From Odontesthes bonariensis (Eukaryota; Chordata; Actinopteri; Atheriniformes; Atherinopsidae): a DNA stretch of 64,000 nt. Position 1 is the stretch's first letter, and each line of letters starts with the position of its first letter. The stretch lies in NCBI RefSeq assembly GCF_027942865.1, contig NC_134525.1, forward strand, positions 20,645,657-20,709,656, given 5' to 3'. The notes beneath the pieces were generated by a model. It did no database searches, was not told the DNA's origin, and saw nothing but the letters and a program-made list of their open reading frames with translations. Below are positions 49,801 to 61,680 of this stretch, in pieces. Both the position numbers and the translations under genes were made by a program.

Positions 49801-52800
49801 CAAAGGGCGAACACTGAACACTGAGCACTTTTCCGTGACTGTTTAGAAACACAGCCAGAGTTTAAGCACACAAACATGAAAAATATCAATTTCACATTTG
49901 GTTTAACGCTTTCACACTTTGTGTCACTGACACCCAGAGAGAAGGGCGGTGGAAGACAAAACACAGCTCCTGGATAAGGATCATGTTAATGCCTATCAAT
50001 TAGGATCAAAAAGGGATTAACCGGCATGGTTGCAGCGGTGGGATGGGAGCCCATGCAAAGTCACTGAATACTTGGGGTCGCACCCCCAACTTCATTAGGG
50101 CTGACCTTTCCACGCCATTGTGTGACAGGAGAGACCCTATAGTCTGTGGGTGCAGTCATAGCCACCTTAGAAGGCTTGTGGAGAGCCAAATATGAGACAT
50201 GCAGAAAAGCTGCTGGAGATCAGTGAAATATGAAATATTCACTCTTAAAGTCCAGGGAGACTTATTAGGTTACTGCAACTTGGTGCAGGTAGGTATTTAC
50301 TCATCAACTCCAACACTCAGAGCAAAGAAAATCATTTTCTTTTTCACCTTAGAGAGAAGTGAGATTTACTAATTAGTCATGGTGAAGCCTCCCCTCACTA
50401 TGATGTACCGCATGGTTGACGAGCTCCAACACTACCTTGCTGTCTTAATTCATGAAAGGTCAAATGGCAAAGTGAAAGCAGGTATTCAAGGTGTGTTGGA
50501 AAAAGCCCCAATTAAGGAAAAATGCAAGCACACCCTAAAGTCTCGCATATCCGACTTAGGGGGAGAAACTTTTCGCAAAGCCCCTGCACTGGGGAAATTG
50601 TAATGCAGCTGCATGTTAGGAGCACTTCTTCAAAAGATATTCATGAATGTGAAAGATAAGAAAGAAAATAGGCTGACATACAGAAAAGATTCAACTCAAA
50701 CCTGCTGTAAGGATATGATATAAATAAATACTAAATACTCATGACATAACTAACCCAGTCATGTCCAGCTTGAATTGCCTGGGTTTCTCTCTGGACCACT
50801 CAACATTAAAAGCAGTTAGTAGAGACAACATGTCCCAACTTTATGGTTACATCAGAGAATGGAACAAGTAACACGATTTTTCAAAGCATCTTTGAGAAAT
50901 TCTGCATTTACAGCCGAGTGGCCTCAATGTTAAAGGATAAGACCGGTTTTTTGACATCGGGCCCTTGATTTCACATTATAACATGATGTTCTACTCACCC
51001 CTGCTTGTTGTTGGTCATTTGGAGCTGTTCCGAAGATATTCGAGAGGCGTCTGGCTGCTCTCTTGAGATATTCGGCCATGAAACGGTTTCCTATGGGCAA
51101 GTTTATACAGGCACAAACTATGCTTTTTATAATTTATTAATTACTGTACACTAGCACTGATAACGTGGAGGTGCGTCGCTTACTTAAAAAAATCCGGGTT
51201 ACTGTAATTTTGAATTTTTGTCGTAAAGTGGGTGTTACTGACGTCATCGTCGTGCTACTGCCACAGACAGCCCACAGATCTGCTGCCTATTTATTCATTC
51301 GGCTAAAATTCAAAATTACAGTAACCCGGATTTTTTTAAGTAAGCGACGCACCTCCACGTTATCAGTGCTAGTGTACAGTAATTAATAAATTATAAAAAG
51401 CATAGTTTGTGCCTGTATAAACTTGCCCATAGGAAACCGTTTCATGGCCGAATATCTCAAGAGAGCAGCCAGACGCCTCGCGAATATCTTCGGAACAGCT
51501 CCAAATTACCAACAACAAGCAGGGGTGAGTAGAACATCATGTTATAATGTGAAATCAAGGGCCCAATGTCAAAAAAACGGTCTTATCCTTTAACTTGTAG
51601 TGTACCCTCAGCCTACTATGCAACAGCCTAACCAAAAGATTGTTCTCACTCTGGTAATAATAACTGCCTTATTTTTGTAAAAAAAATAAAAAATACTACA
51701 GCGATGCATCTTTAATTTAAAATACCTGTGGATTTTGATGATTTAAATGTCAGCCCTTAAATACTAATACTATATATTCCTATAATTGACCTTCATATGG
51801 TAACCCATATGGAAAAGTTTGCAAAGATACGATGTACTTGTTGTTTTAACTTTCCATACAAATGTTGAGCTGTCTGCCATGTGCAGCAAGGTGGAGTTAG
51901 GTTGGGTTAGACTGACAGTGATGCTTTTATGCTCAACAATGAAAAACAATATTTTGCCAACTCTAAGCCTTTTTATGAACAATACAGCCTTCATTAAACA
52001 CTAAGCAGCAGGCCAAGTTAAATAAAGTTTAGAAGGAAAATCTTTACTTTGTCAACGTGACCCTTTTTCATTTGGAAGGCTTCAATCCAGCAGCACACGT
52101 TCACTTTCAAGTGTTGAGAACTCAGTGAAACCCAGAGTTAAATAAGCAGAAGTTCTTCTAAAGGCAGAGAAGTTTCTTCCCAGAAGGAAAGTACTTGTTC
52201 AAGCTGCTGTTCAGATTAAGCAGGCGTGTAGCCTTGCACTGCAGTTAAACAGTGGTCACCCTGACTCACAGCCTTCTTTGTGCTGTTTATGAGCGTGGTA
52301 TAAATGAGCACACCCCATGTAGAAGTCAGTGCTGGATTTGCAGTCAAGTGAAAACAGGAGGCACTGCTGAAGCTGTCACCGCTACGCTGCTGACTGGGAA
52401 CGGACATGCAGCATGTGCACATCTGAAGTTTGGCAGGATCACAAACAGTTGGAACAAATGCAGGCAAATACACAACATTTACACTGCCGTCATTGAGAGA
52501 CCTTACCTTTCATGTGCCCCAAAAAGAATAACCGACGTTTAAATTACAGTCACGGTGGTTTTTCAAGCAGGCAGCCCTTTTTTTAAATGAGGACCTAATA
52601 TTCATGAGATGCTGTGGCTTCAGCTTAAATTTAGAACCAATACTCAATTAATGGGTGGTGATAAACAAAGTTCTGACACCTCCAAGAAAGAATCTTAATG
52701 GTGGATGAACAGGATGAATTCCGTGTCGCTGAAATTTTATTTTAGAACAAAAACAAGATTCAAGAGTCCATAAGATGAGCAAACGCTATTCATCGTTTTA

Positions 52801-55800
52801 AGGCTTCATGAATACAATATAAATCAAATGGTAAAAAACAACTTATAAAACAATATGATCAATAGTTCAAATGAACAAAAAACATGGTTGTATCATCAGA
52901 TGGGGTTTTTGTTCAAATAATTGCATCCAATTCAAAAATACTAACACTCAAAACAGTTTAAATAAATAATTTAACTGTGAAATGCCAATTCTCCTCAAAT
53001 AAACTGAAGAGAATTTTGCAAAGTAACTTCACTTTTTTGCTCCCCCCCCCCGACAAAAGTCAACAGGTTTCAGTGTGAAATTGGGAAAAAATAAAATCCA
53101 CTTCGCCAAACATTAATCTTTAGGTTCGGCAACTCTGACCTGCCTACTTTGGTCGTGACACCAAAACACATGCATAAACCCAGAGGTGCCTTTTTCTCCC
53201 CCTGTTTTTCGTGGCAACAGAGCAGAGACCCAGCTTAATGTTACTGACAGCCACTGTTGTGTTACGTGGCATCAGAACACTGTCTGGCTTTCACATAAGG
53301 TCTTAACAGTGAAGGAAAACAAGTATTCCAGAGGGTTAAGGTGACCTCAACCTTTCCATAAGACAAAAAAAAAGCAGTACCACATCACAGTGTAAAGTAC
53401 TTTTAAATAAATGCTGCAATGGGGTGGTCGTAATTTTGAAGTGCAATTACAGCCCATGCAACTTCATTAACGTTTAAACCTTCATTTTCAATTCATGCAA
53501 CATGAAATGCAAACAACACAGCATAATGTCATTATGGCTTTAATTCTAAATAAGCGCAATAAACAGAAAATAATTTTCAGATATTCATTACATTTATTGC
53601 ATGCATATAGCTTGATTTATATAACAGAAATGACATGCGGCAGAATTAAACGATTAAAATAAAGAATAGATGCAAAAATGCGGTCGCCCAAAACAGAAAC
53701 TGAACAGTTAAATTCCGATGACATTAAAGAAACAAATAGCACGACATTTGTTTCATATTAAATCGTGCGTTCAATGCATGACTCTGTGAAATAAAACAGC
53801 ATTCTTTTTGTCGTGAAAATAATTTGTTTTGTCGACCAATTTTTATTCAGTGAATCTTAAAACCTTTCTGTTATATTCACTACGTGAAAAATTCCATTCA
53901 TTAATAAATTAATTTACGTTGTGCCACTTACATTTTGCCAGCAATGTTATCTAAATACCTCATTGTTTGTAATATTATTTTTTTACAATCAACAGTATTA
54001 AATGTGTATCGCACACTACAGTTCAGAAGAAAAATAATTGGATAATGAAATGTTATGTTACTGTATGTTTGAATTTATTCATTCTTAAACATTTATGTTA
54101 AATTTTTATTTCTTATTTTAATAAACCGCATCAAACGCTGCACCAAAAGATCGTTTTGAAAAATCCAAAGAGAAAATTAAAATTAAAATACTCCGATAAA
54201 ATGAAGTCTCGTCGATGTTTACCGGACCAAAATTAACTATTTTAATTATGAACCCCAATTCTAGCCATATATATTTCCAAATATCTTCAGCAGAAAAGTT
54301 TGCGTACCCCAGAAAAGTTTTGTCACTTTCCTACAGGCGTTACAGTGAGTTCTGATTCTCTTCGACTACAAACTACAGAACAAACCCTCCCTTTCGCCTA
54401 ACCCTAAAATGGATGCTGATCGCTTTGAGTTATGGATGCCTAACACCAGCTATGGGTCACAGCTGTGCTCTTGGAGAATCAGCAAATGGACCCACGTGTT
54501 GGCAGACGGCCAGGAGACATTTGAAAAAATACAGTGAAGTCCTTGATTTAAAATACGCCACTCCAATATGTGTCATTACGCAGCAACAACTGGTGAGATA
54601 AACAAACAGCTATCTACAGCAGACAGTGGCAGGCCCTGCTGTCGCACAGAGCAATGCTTTGAAACATGCTCAGATTTGACTCAGTATATACACAGAAATA
54701 GGCTCAGAAATCTTTTCATTAAAGCTCAGGAAGCATTAGAGCCTAGATGAAAGCCTTTTTTTCACCAAACATCATCATGATGTTAGACCTCGTGACCTCA
54801 ATGTGGGTGGAGACAATGAACCAATAGAAAAACAGGATGGAGAATCACAGTGCCTCTTGCATCAGCATTTTTCAGCTAAGCCTCAAGTGAAAGTTACGAG
54901 CTACATATCCATGATTGTCTTATGAAGAGATCAAAAATAAGTGTTAATAAAAAAAATATTGCAGCTGAGGAGTGTGTGACAGGAGTGGATTTGATTCGCC
55001 AATTCTCAATATAACATCATGAGAAATGGCATTGCAGACCAGGGAAGAACCTCTGTAAATACTGCTGCGTGCAGCGGAGTGATATTTCCCTCAGGCAATC
55101 ACATTCACTCACTGCAGCATTCCTAGAATTGCTTTTCTCAACTTTAAACAAGCGTAAATGTGCTTTAATGAACAGGTCAACACAGATCTTACCATTCGGA
55201 TGGGTTTACTCCCGGACATGAGGGCACGACAGTCTGCAAGAGACCTTGAATCTCCTGTGTGAACAAAAGAGAAAAGCATTATAAAACAAGTGTGTGGCTC
55301 AGTAAGAGGCAATACACACATTATTTTGTTGCAAAAACAGAAAAGTACAAACTACACTTCCAATCACAATACCAAAATAAATTAAGCATTGTGCATGCTG
55401 CATGTATCGCTTAGGGAATGTGAAAAAAACATTTAATTAACGGTAATTAACGGTTCTGAAACTTGTTTAAAAAGGGCTGAGTTGTTGTTTATCCTCAAAT
55501 ATTTTCTTAGCCGATTTATAATTCGAGACGCACACGTTAGCAACAATTTTATTTTAAGGTACATTTAAGTTATACACTTTGGTTTATTATCCGCATAAAG
55601 AGGCAATCACGCAAATCCTCAATTATCATCATGGTCACTATTTATCAAACAAAACAAAAAAGGATAACCTTTAATTTAACGGACAACAAACATATTACAA
55701 AAAAAATTTTAAACTCAGTTCTGATCGTACATAATCAATTTTAAGTATTTGAAAGGCCAAAACAAATAACTGTTAGCCACACTGTACTTTCAGAAAGGTG

Positions 55801-56724
55801 TGTTATAGTCAGTGTTTGCCAAATCATCGCTGCACACGCAAACTTAATTTAGGAGCATGAAACTCCTGCTTTGCGCTAATTTCTTACCTTCCTAACTGCA
55901 ATTCCAGTCATATTTGCCAGATACTGGATCAGGTTTGGAACAGGCCTGAAAAAATGCTGCATGTTTTAAATGGGGCTGCACGTCCCAATAAAAACACAGT
56001 CCACAAGCACTCAAACCATTAGGCAATAAGACAGGGTGAGATTAAAGGAGCTGTCTGACAGCAGACGAGTATGCACAAAGTAGGTGATAATGAAGAGATC
56101 TGTCCAGGCTGGTCAATGATATGACAACAGATAAACATAGACTCAGCGAGTGGAAGTAACTTGTAATGTCAGAGTGAAGCTGGGGGCATTTTTTTTAAAA
56201 GGTAAGTATCATTTGTAGCCTTGTTTGCTCAACAAGGCTCAACAAGCCTGCTACAGTTGCTTTGACTTTTTTGTAATAATAATGATAATATAAAACCTGT
56301 AACCCTGTGACTACACATTACGTTTTACCTACAGTGCACACTGTGAATGAAGCAGTGTTACACAAAACATACCGGGAAAAAAAAGTTGCCGTTTACAAAA
56401 CAAGACTTTCTGTGTTAATAAGAGATTTTAACCTGAAGATCACATGTCATATACATGCATAACAGTGATTTTGGTATTAAGATGGATTTCACTGGCTCTT
56501 AAAATAGCAGCACATGGGCTATAGTTATTGACACACTAAAAAAGTAAACTGTCTCAAAATATATTTTCAAAGCCGAGTAGCAGTGAGAGTAGCTTTTGTT
56601 TGTACTTTCATATGGTCTGCAGGGTTTAAGAGACACTCACAAGAAATATAAGAGTAGTTGGTTACTAAATACATTCAACAAGCTGCAGTGTAGTTTTCAG
56701 ATGGTGTTGGTTTTCTGCGAATAC

Positions 56725-56799
<75 letters not shown>

Positions 56800-58568
56800 A
56801 TATCATAAAAAAAATCTTTCAGAATTTGATGCCATGTACATGCAGAGCCATTGTGGTTCTTCTATTTTTTTAAAGCCCTGCAAGCATCTGGCAGTGATGA
56901 ATCAGACAAAATGGCTACCAGGTGTCCCAAGAACAGACAGATAAGCAGCAGTCGAGAAATGGGGGACAGGGGTACAACTAATATTTTGAGAATCACAAAA
57001 AAAAAAGAAAAAAAAAAAAAAGGAAACTGGCCAGTTAAAAGGACTAAGTTGACCCAAGGGTGCTAACTAAAGTGTAAATAAACCTTCGACCAACAAACAC
57101 AACAAATTAGAAAAATACACGAAAAACGTGACCTTCAGATTTCCCTCCATTTGCTCGTTTCATTATGGCGTAATTTAAATATAGAGCATCGCCATACTTC
57201 CCATGTTTTGATTTGTTTTTTCCCAAATATTTTCTCCTATAAGTCATGGGTAGCAACAGCGCTTTAGCGGCAGCCATCTTGCCCCAAAAGAGCAGACACT
57301 GGAAGGCGGGAGGAAGGCTCTCCCAAGTCATATGACTGCTCTGTCTGCAGACAACTGCAGTGACAGAGCAAAAGCGTCTAGACAAGCAGCAGATCAGGTA
57401 CACTGGCACTGTCGCACACAGCTCACTTGGATTTTTTTTCTTTTGTTAAATCCTCATCAACATATTTCTTTCGCCTGAAATGTAAAGTGTTGGAAACTGT
57501 GTGACGATGAACCTCGTCAACCCTGGTCAGGCATTGTTCAAACTAGATCAATTCCAAAGTGAAGATATTCCAGGCTGCGGGAGGAAGAATAAATGCTGCG
57601 CAAAATATCAAAAACGTTCAATTTGGTCTGATGAAGCAGAGTTCTGGGTCGTGGTTCTCTGTGTGTTTGCATACCAAAACAACGGAACGATACTCTAAAT
57701 GCAGTTTTATGGAAAACGTTTTCTTTGCTCTGAAGCATGTCGGGTGAAGTTAAAGATGAACACTGAAAACAAAGACTTCAAACTACAAGAAAAATAAAGA
57801 TAGTTTTTTTGTTGTTGCGATAAACATCCCTATGAATCCACCTTCTTCATATTAGCAAGCACAGTCTAAAAGTGAATACACAGTTCCTATTTTGCCCTAC
57901 AATGTATACAGCAACTAACCTCTCTGTGCTTTTGCAGGCTCCCTGCTGAATGGTGCACTCCTCCTGAACTCCAGTGATGAAGGATGATTTCCTGCAGAGC
58001 ATAAACAAGGTCAGGACAGGACAGAAAGGTGACAGAGGGTTCATATTGCATCGTCCTTATGCCACATAACACGTGTTTTTCTGTATCAGATTAGTAGCCT
58101 AAACTGTAAGTGTGCGAGCAACCCAGTGCTTTGTAATCATAGCTAGTTAAGGCAGGGAAGCTGAAAGGGTTAAAACAAACAAACAAACAAAAAAAGGTTA
58201 TGATCCACTGAAGGTTTTCTCCCTCAGGTGTCTGCTGCCTCGCGTCAGCACAGGTGCGTCACCTGCGCATCTTCCTGGAGTGGTGAGAATGAGGTCAAGT
58301 CCGCACAACAAATTAGCTACGGGCTGTTGTTTGAAATGTGGTGGAAAAGACTGTCTCCGTGAAACACAGTGCGAATCATTTCACAACGTTAAATTAATCG
58401 AGCCCCTCACAGTTTGTCAATGAACGGAATGATTTTTGATAGAGAAAAATGGGACTAAGAAAAAAAAAAGAACAAATAAACACCTTTTAAAGCAGTGGTG
58501 TAATGCTGCGGTATCTACGGTATGTTGGGCAGTTTGCACTCTGGCGCTTGCCTTGCCTACCTGTGCAT
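46871..58568 (-). CDS. unidentified multi-exon gene, minus strand
   Basis: Exons in transcription order: 58561-58568 (ATGCACAG, start codon), 57920-57991, 55888-55945, 55193-55254, probably 52062-52120, 50999-51090, 46871-47017 (stop TGA). The first three junctions are phase-perfect, and exon 55888-55945 is open in only one frame. Peptides include EECTIQQGACKSTER, PVPNLIQYLANMTGIAVRK, EIQGLLQTVVPSCPG, NRFMAEYLKRAARRLSNIFG and FVLSILFGEKLRPVEMTQ. Acceptors (TTTATGCTCTGCAG, GCAGCATTTTTTCAG, TTGTTCACACAG, GAGCTTTCTACAG) and donors (GTTAGT, GTAAGA twice, GTGAGT) are good. Exon 50999-51090 joins 46871-47017 in phase 0. The link from 55193-55254 to 50999-51090 needs an intervening exon; 52062-52120 satisfies phase but uses a weak GTCACG donor. 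About 190 residues are predicted, with no signal peptide or membrane segment and a basic helix-like KRAARRL patch. I do not recognise the family. It lies where cnpy1 might be expected but does not resemble it. Confidence 0.55.
47020..50920. other. large intron of the unidentified gene
   Basis: No secure exon is seen. It contains several A-rich tracts and a long complex island at about 49920-50640. A minus-strand frame ending at 48231 (VSIGLSAICSLFAAV…) follows a CATTTCTCAG acceptor and might be an alternative terminal exon, but support is poor. Confidence 0.4.
49920..50640. promoter_or_regulatory. candidate conserved noncoding block
   Basis: About 700 bp of non-repetitive, balanced sequence inside the large intron, with many homeodomain-type cores: CAATTAGGATC, GGGATTAACC, CTAATTAGTCATGG, GTCTTAATTC and CCAATTAAGG. 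It also contains ATGCAAAG octamer-like and TGACCTTTCC nuclear-receptor-like sites. The short plus-strand frame at 50379-50603 lies within it but has no splice sites or recognisable product. Confidence 0.35.
50930..51593. repeat. near-perfect inverted repeat carrying an exon in each arm
   Basis: Arms 50930-51219 and 51304-51593 are reverse complements, with about four or five differences by eye, and flank an 84 bp loop. The outer ends read TTAAAGGATAAGACCG and CGGTCTTATCCTTTAA, so TTAA lies at each border. Each arm contains the same acceptor-exon-donor unit: minus strand 50999-51090 and plus strand 51433-51524. Two arm differences fall in the exon and change residues (S/A and D/Y). The loop contains a perfect palindromic CRE, TGACGTCA, at 51239-51246. 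It could be an inverted local duplication or a foldback DNA transposon with TTAA target sites (piggyBac- or Kolobok-like). Confidence 0.9.
52125..55190. other. intron of the unidentified gene
   Basis: Mostly AT-rich (especially 53500-54300) without secure exons. A plus-strand frame at 54413-54601 followed by GTGAGATAAA looks mildly protein-like but has no acceptor or partner exon. Confidence 0.4.
56725..56796 (+). repeat. compound TA/CA microsatellite
   Basis: A long TA run interrupted once by TACA, then a CA run. Confidence 0.97.
57198..57277 (-). CDS. alternative first coding exon of the unidentified minus-strand gene
   Basis: On the minus strand, CAAGATGGCTGCCGC contains a YY1-like AAGATGGC overlapping a start codon at 57277, an arrangement typical of housekeeping first exons. 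The frame reads MAAAKALLLPMTYRRKYLGK and then NKSKHG. It ends with AA before GTATGG, leaving phase 2, exactly what exon 55888-55945 needs. It lies inside the intron after 57920. The N-terminus is basic and could be a targeting peptide; that is speculation. The donor is mediocre. Confidence 0.35.
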
Positions 58569-58649
58569 AAAGAGTCTGCTGATGGACTGCAGGAGAAAAA
58601 ACTTTCACACCGTTAATCTAAGAAAAAAAAATATATATATATTTTGACT

Positions 58650-58990
58650 GAGCGTGGCGACTCGTGGGCGAAGGCGTCTGAGGATGAGAGCGAAGATCAC
58701 ATTTCCCAGCAGGCGGCTTCCTTGTAAATGCGCAGAGGCATGTAAAAACTCCATTTCCAAATTTATCAATTTCAGACAGACTCCAGACAGTCTCCCAACG
58801 GTTACGTGCCTGGTTCCCTTGCGCGTGCACGCCGAATGGCGCGGGAAGTGGCGATAACAGATCCTGAGCGACGGCCCGCGCGGCCAATGGCGAAGAGGAG
58901 CCCGATCTCTCGACCAACCGCGACGGGCGACAAGTGTCAGCTCCCGCCCTTCATCCTCCTCCTCACCCGTTTGTTGACTGTGAGGGCGCT
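58650..58990 (-). promoter_or_regulatory. CpG-rich promoter, probably of the unidentified minus-strand gene
   Basis: The most CpG-dense stretch in the right half of the window (GCGCGTGCACGCCGAATGGCG, GACGGCCCGCGCGGCCAATGG, CAACCGCGACGGGCGACAAG). It has a CCAAT box in GGCCAATGGCG near 58880. It lies directly upstream, in minus orientation, of the first coding exon at 58568. CpG retention in otherwise CpG-poor DNA implies an unmethylated promoter. Bidirectional activity is possible, but no plus-strand exon was found. Confidence 0.55.
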
Positions 58991-59216
58991 GAATAAAACA
59001 ACAGTCTGAATTAAGCAGTTCATAGCATCGACATGTGGGTCACTGACTGCAGCTTATTCACTAAGGGAGAACAGCAGACATGCATGGCAGTCTGTGTTAA
59101 ACAGAAATGATATCATATGTACTTATCCCAGTCATAAATCATTTAGAATAAAATAGCTATTGGATTGTAGACTGCCTCTTTATAGCCTACACACAAATAC
59201 AATGACTTGACTGCAT

Positions 59217-59296
<80 letters not shown>
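59217..59296 (+). repeat. GATA microsatellite
   Basis: Twenty uninterrupted GATA units. Confidence 0.99.
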
Positions 59297-59298
<2 letters not shown>

Positions 59299-59299
59299 G

Positions 59300-61680
59300 A
59301 TCCCTTAAATAAGAAATATAGGTTGTGCCAGAGGTATGCAATTTGGCAAACCCTAATTTTCTTGGAGTACAAAAAGTTCCTATTTTCACATTAGGCAACA
59401 AAAAAAACCTCCTCAAACCTGAATGCAGTCATCTTCAAAAAGTCTGACAGGGTTAGTTCATGACAATGGTTATTTGTTTTTCTAAATGCAGTTTTTTTTT
59501 CCCCCATTCACTAAAAAAAAACAATCATTCCTCAGCCCTAGTATCACTTTTCTCAAGACAGCTGCTGATCCTCAAAAACTGACATCAAAACCTTTTTGTA
59601 TCACACAAAACAACTTCCAAGTCAGCATTTAAATTCCGTCAAAGTCTACACAAGCCATACAGACAAGTTTGTTGTAAAGAACCTCTGTCCTTTGGATGGG
59701 AAATAACAAGTCTGGTCTCCTTCAGCTTTGCACCCTTTAATTTGCATTGTTATGGAAAACCGCTGGATTTGGATAGCACAGAATCATTGAGGTCACCATA
59801 ATAGAGTGTGACAGCTCCCCTTTTCAAATCTATTTGGAAGTAAAATCAAAATTCCTGGGAAAGTAAATCCAGCGAGCACAGAAATATCGCATACAGCTTT
59901 AGTAACAGATGTGTTGAATGAACGTTTATTAAGATCTGTAGCAAATATTAAGTTGAATTGCACCTGCAAAATTTGGGGGGAGTTAGAAAGTACTTGGCCC
60001 TTTGTCTTTGTTACTGTTAACTTGTATACTATCAGAAAATATTGTATCTATTATGTCCAATACTTCAGTAACTTCCCGCATTATATAAACTGAATCTCAT
60101 ACTGTAAAAGAGAAAAGGAAAGCATTAGTCAAATCAACATTTTGTGTGTTCAGTCCCAACAGTCTATTGGAATTTAAAAACTGTTTTTGGGGGGGGGGGT
60201 TTGCCAGAAAAGTCCCTTTTTACGCTTTCTCAAATTAAAAATCTCACGGCTGATCCTCTCCATCGCCCTGCCTTTCAGATATTGACCTTGTGGTGTAACA
60301 AAATAGCCTCTTCCTCACTGCGGGACCCCATAATGAGCCATTACAATGAGGCTTCAGTTCAAGTTCACTGCTCACCTCTCTTTGGTGTCTCTCGGGGTCT
60401 TTGTTGACGTTTGTCAGCCCGGGAGGAATTTGGGGGGTTAGATTTCTGCTTGTGGCTCAACGGTAGACTCAGACAACTTTGACTCGCAGGCTTGAGCACA
60501 AAAGAGGAAAGTTTATCCACGTGATAAACAGGTTTTAAACTTAGAGGAAAGAAAAACCAAAGGAGTGAACTGAATAAAGAGTCGGCCACATTTAGAATTT
60601 AAGCCAAAGTTATCAAAATTTGAGAAGGGCAAGCATTTATACATTTTGCTGCTTTCGCTGGGGTACTGAAATTGAAAATGAAGACTCTAAATTTGAGGGT
60701 TTGACATGGTGATCTGTTGAGTTATGACTCCTGCGAACAATGGTGAGAAAAAAAGATAGAGCTGATGTTTGTTTTCTTTACTATACATGTGCCAATCTAA
60801 TTTCACCTCCAGACAACAACAAACAAACTTTCTATGAGGCTATTTTTTTATAATTTCCCTTTAGGATTAATAAACATTAGTTTTCATTTTTCACTTGATT
60901 TCTTTTCATATTTCTACAATGATAATTCCACTTAAAGTTCCCCTAAAGTAGAGCTGGTATGTGGTATGAAAGATGAAAATGTCATTAATCAGCTCACGTT
61001 TTAGAGGACTGTTTTGAAGATTTCCAGAAACTCTAAGGTTTTAGGAGGCTTTTTTAAAACACTCAATATTTTGTATGACTCTGTTTTATATGCAGTGCCT
61101 TCTGTCTGTTTGACCTATCTTCAACCTGTGATTTCTTGCTATTCTGTGACGGCAAGTTTACATTTCACCCCCCCATCTCTGAAAGCTCTGTTGGTAGATT
61201 CTGGTGCCCTGGTGCTTTTCTTTTTCTAATTCCCGAAAAATGACAGATTAAACGTTTCATTAACACTGAAAGCAAACTTATCTCTAGGTTCCATCTGAAA
61301 ATCTGTGAAACTGTCTCAAAACGCCATCTATTCACTTGTATTCTTGAACTCAACTTTCTCTTTTTTTGTGCGTGCAGGCTACAAGGATGTGAAAACAGAT
61401 ACATACAAGGGAAACACTTTGACAACATTTTGTGAAACTGTCAAGAATGGGGTATAGACTTGGTTTAATGGGCGAAGATTCAGTGTTTGTGGGTTTTAGG
61501 GGTCTAGCAGTGGAGTTACATACACGACTTTCCAACACTTGAGTTTGTTTGAGCTCGATTTGCACTATATTTAATTTCAGGCTTTGCTTTAATGTCAGGG
61601 TTTGATTAGGTTTTGGAATTGGAGCTAATTGATTAGAGTTAGGAAAACTTCATGGCTTGTTGTGAAATAGACATTCTCAA
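59300..61680. other. gene-free intergenic stretch
   Basis: No exon is recognised. Two complex islands stand out: about 59680-59850 (CTTTAATTTGCATTGTTATG, CAGAATCATTGAGGTCACC) and about 60180-60440 (CCATAATGAGCCATTACAATG). These could be regulatory. The rest is AT-rich. Confidence 0.4.

Noticed and set aside
50999..51090. Resemblance of MAEYL…NIFGT to the start of the splicing factor U2AF1 (MAEYLASIFGT)
   Set aside because: The similarity stops after a few residues, the intervening KRAARRL is absent in U2AF1, and upstream residues read in frame; probably coincidence.
54413..54601. 62-codon plus-strand frame followed by a GTGAGA donor
   Set aside because: No acceptor, no partner exon and no recognised motif.
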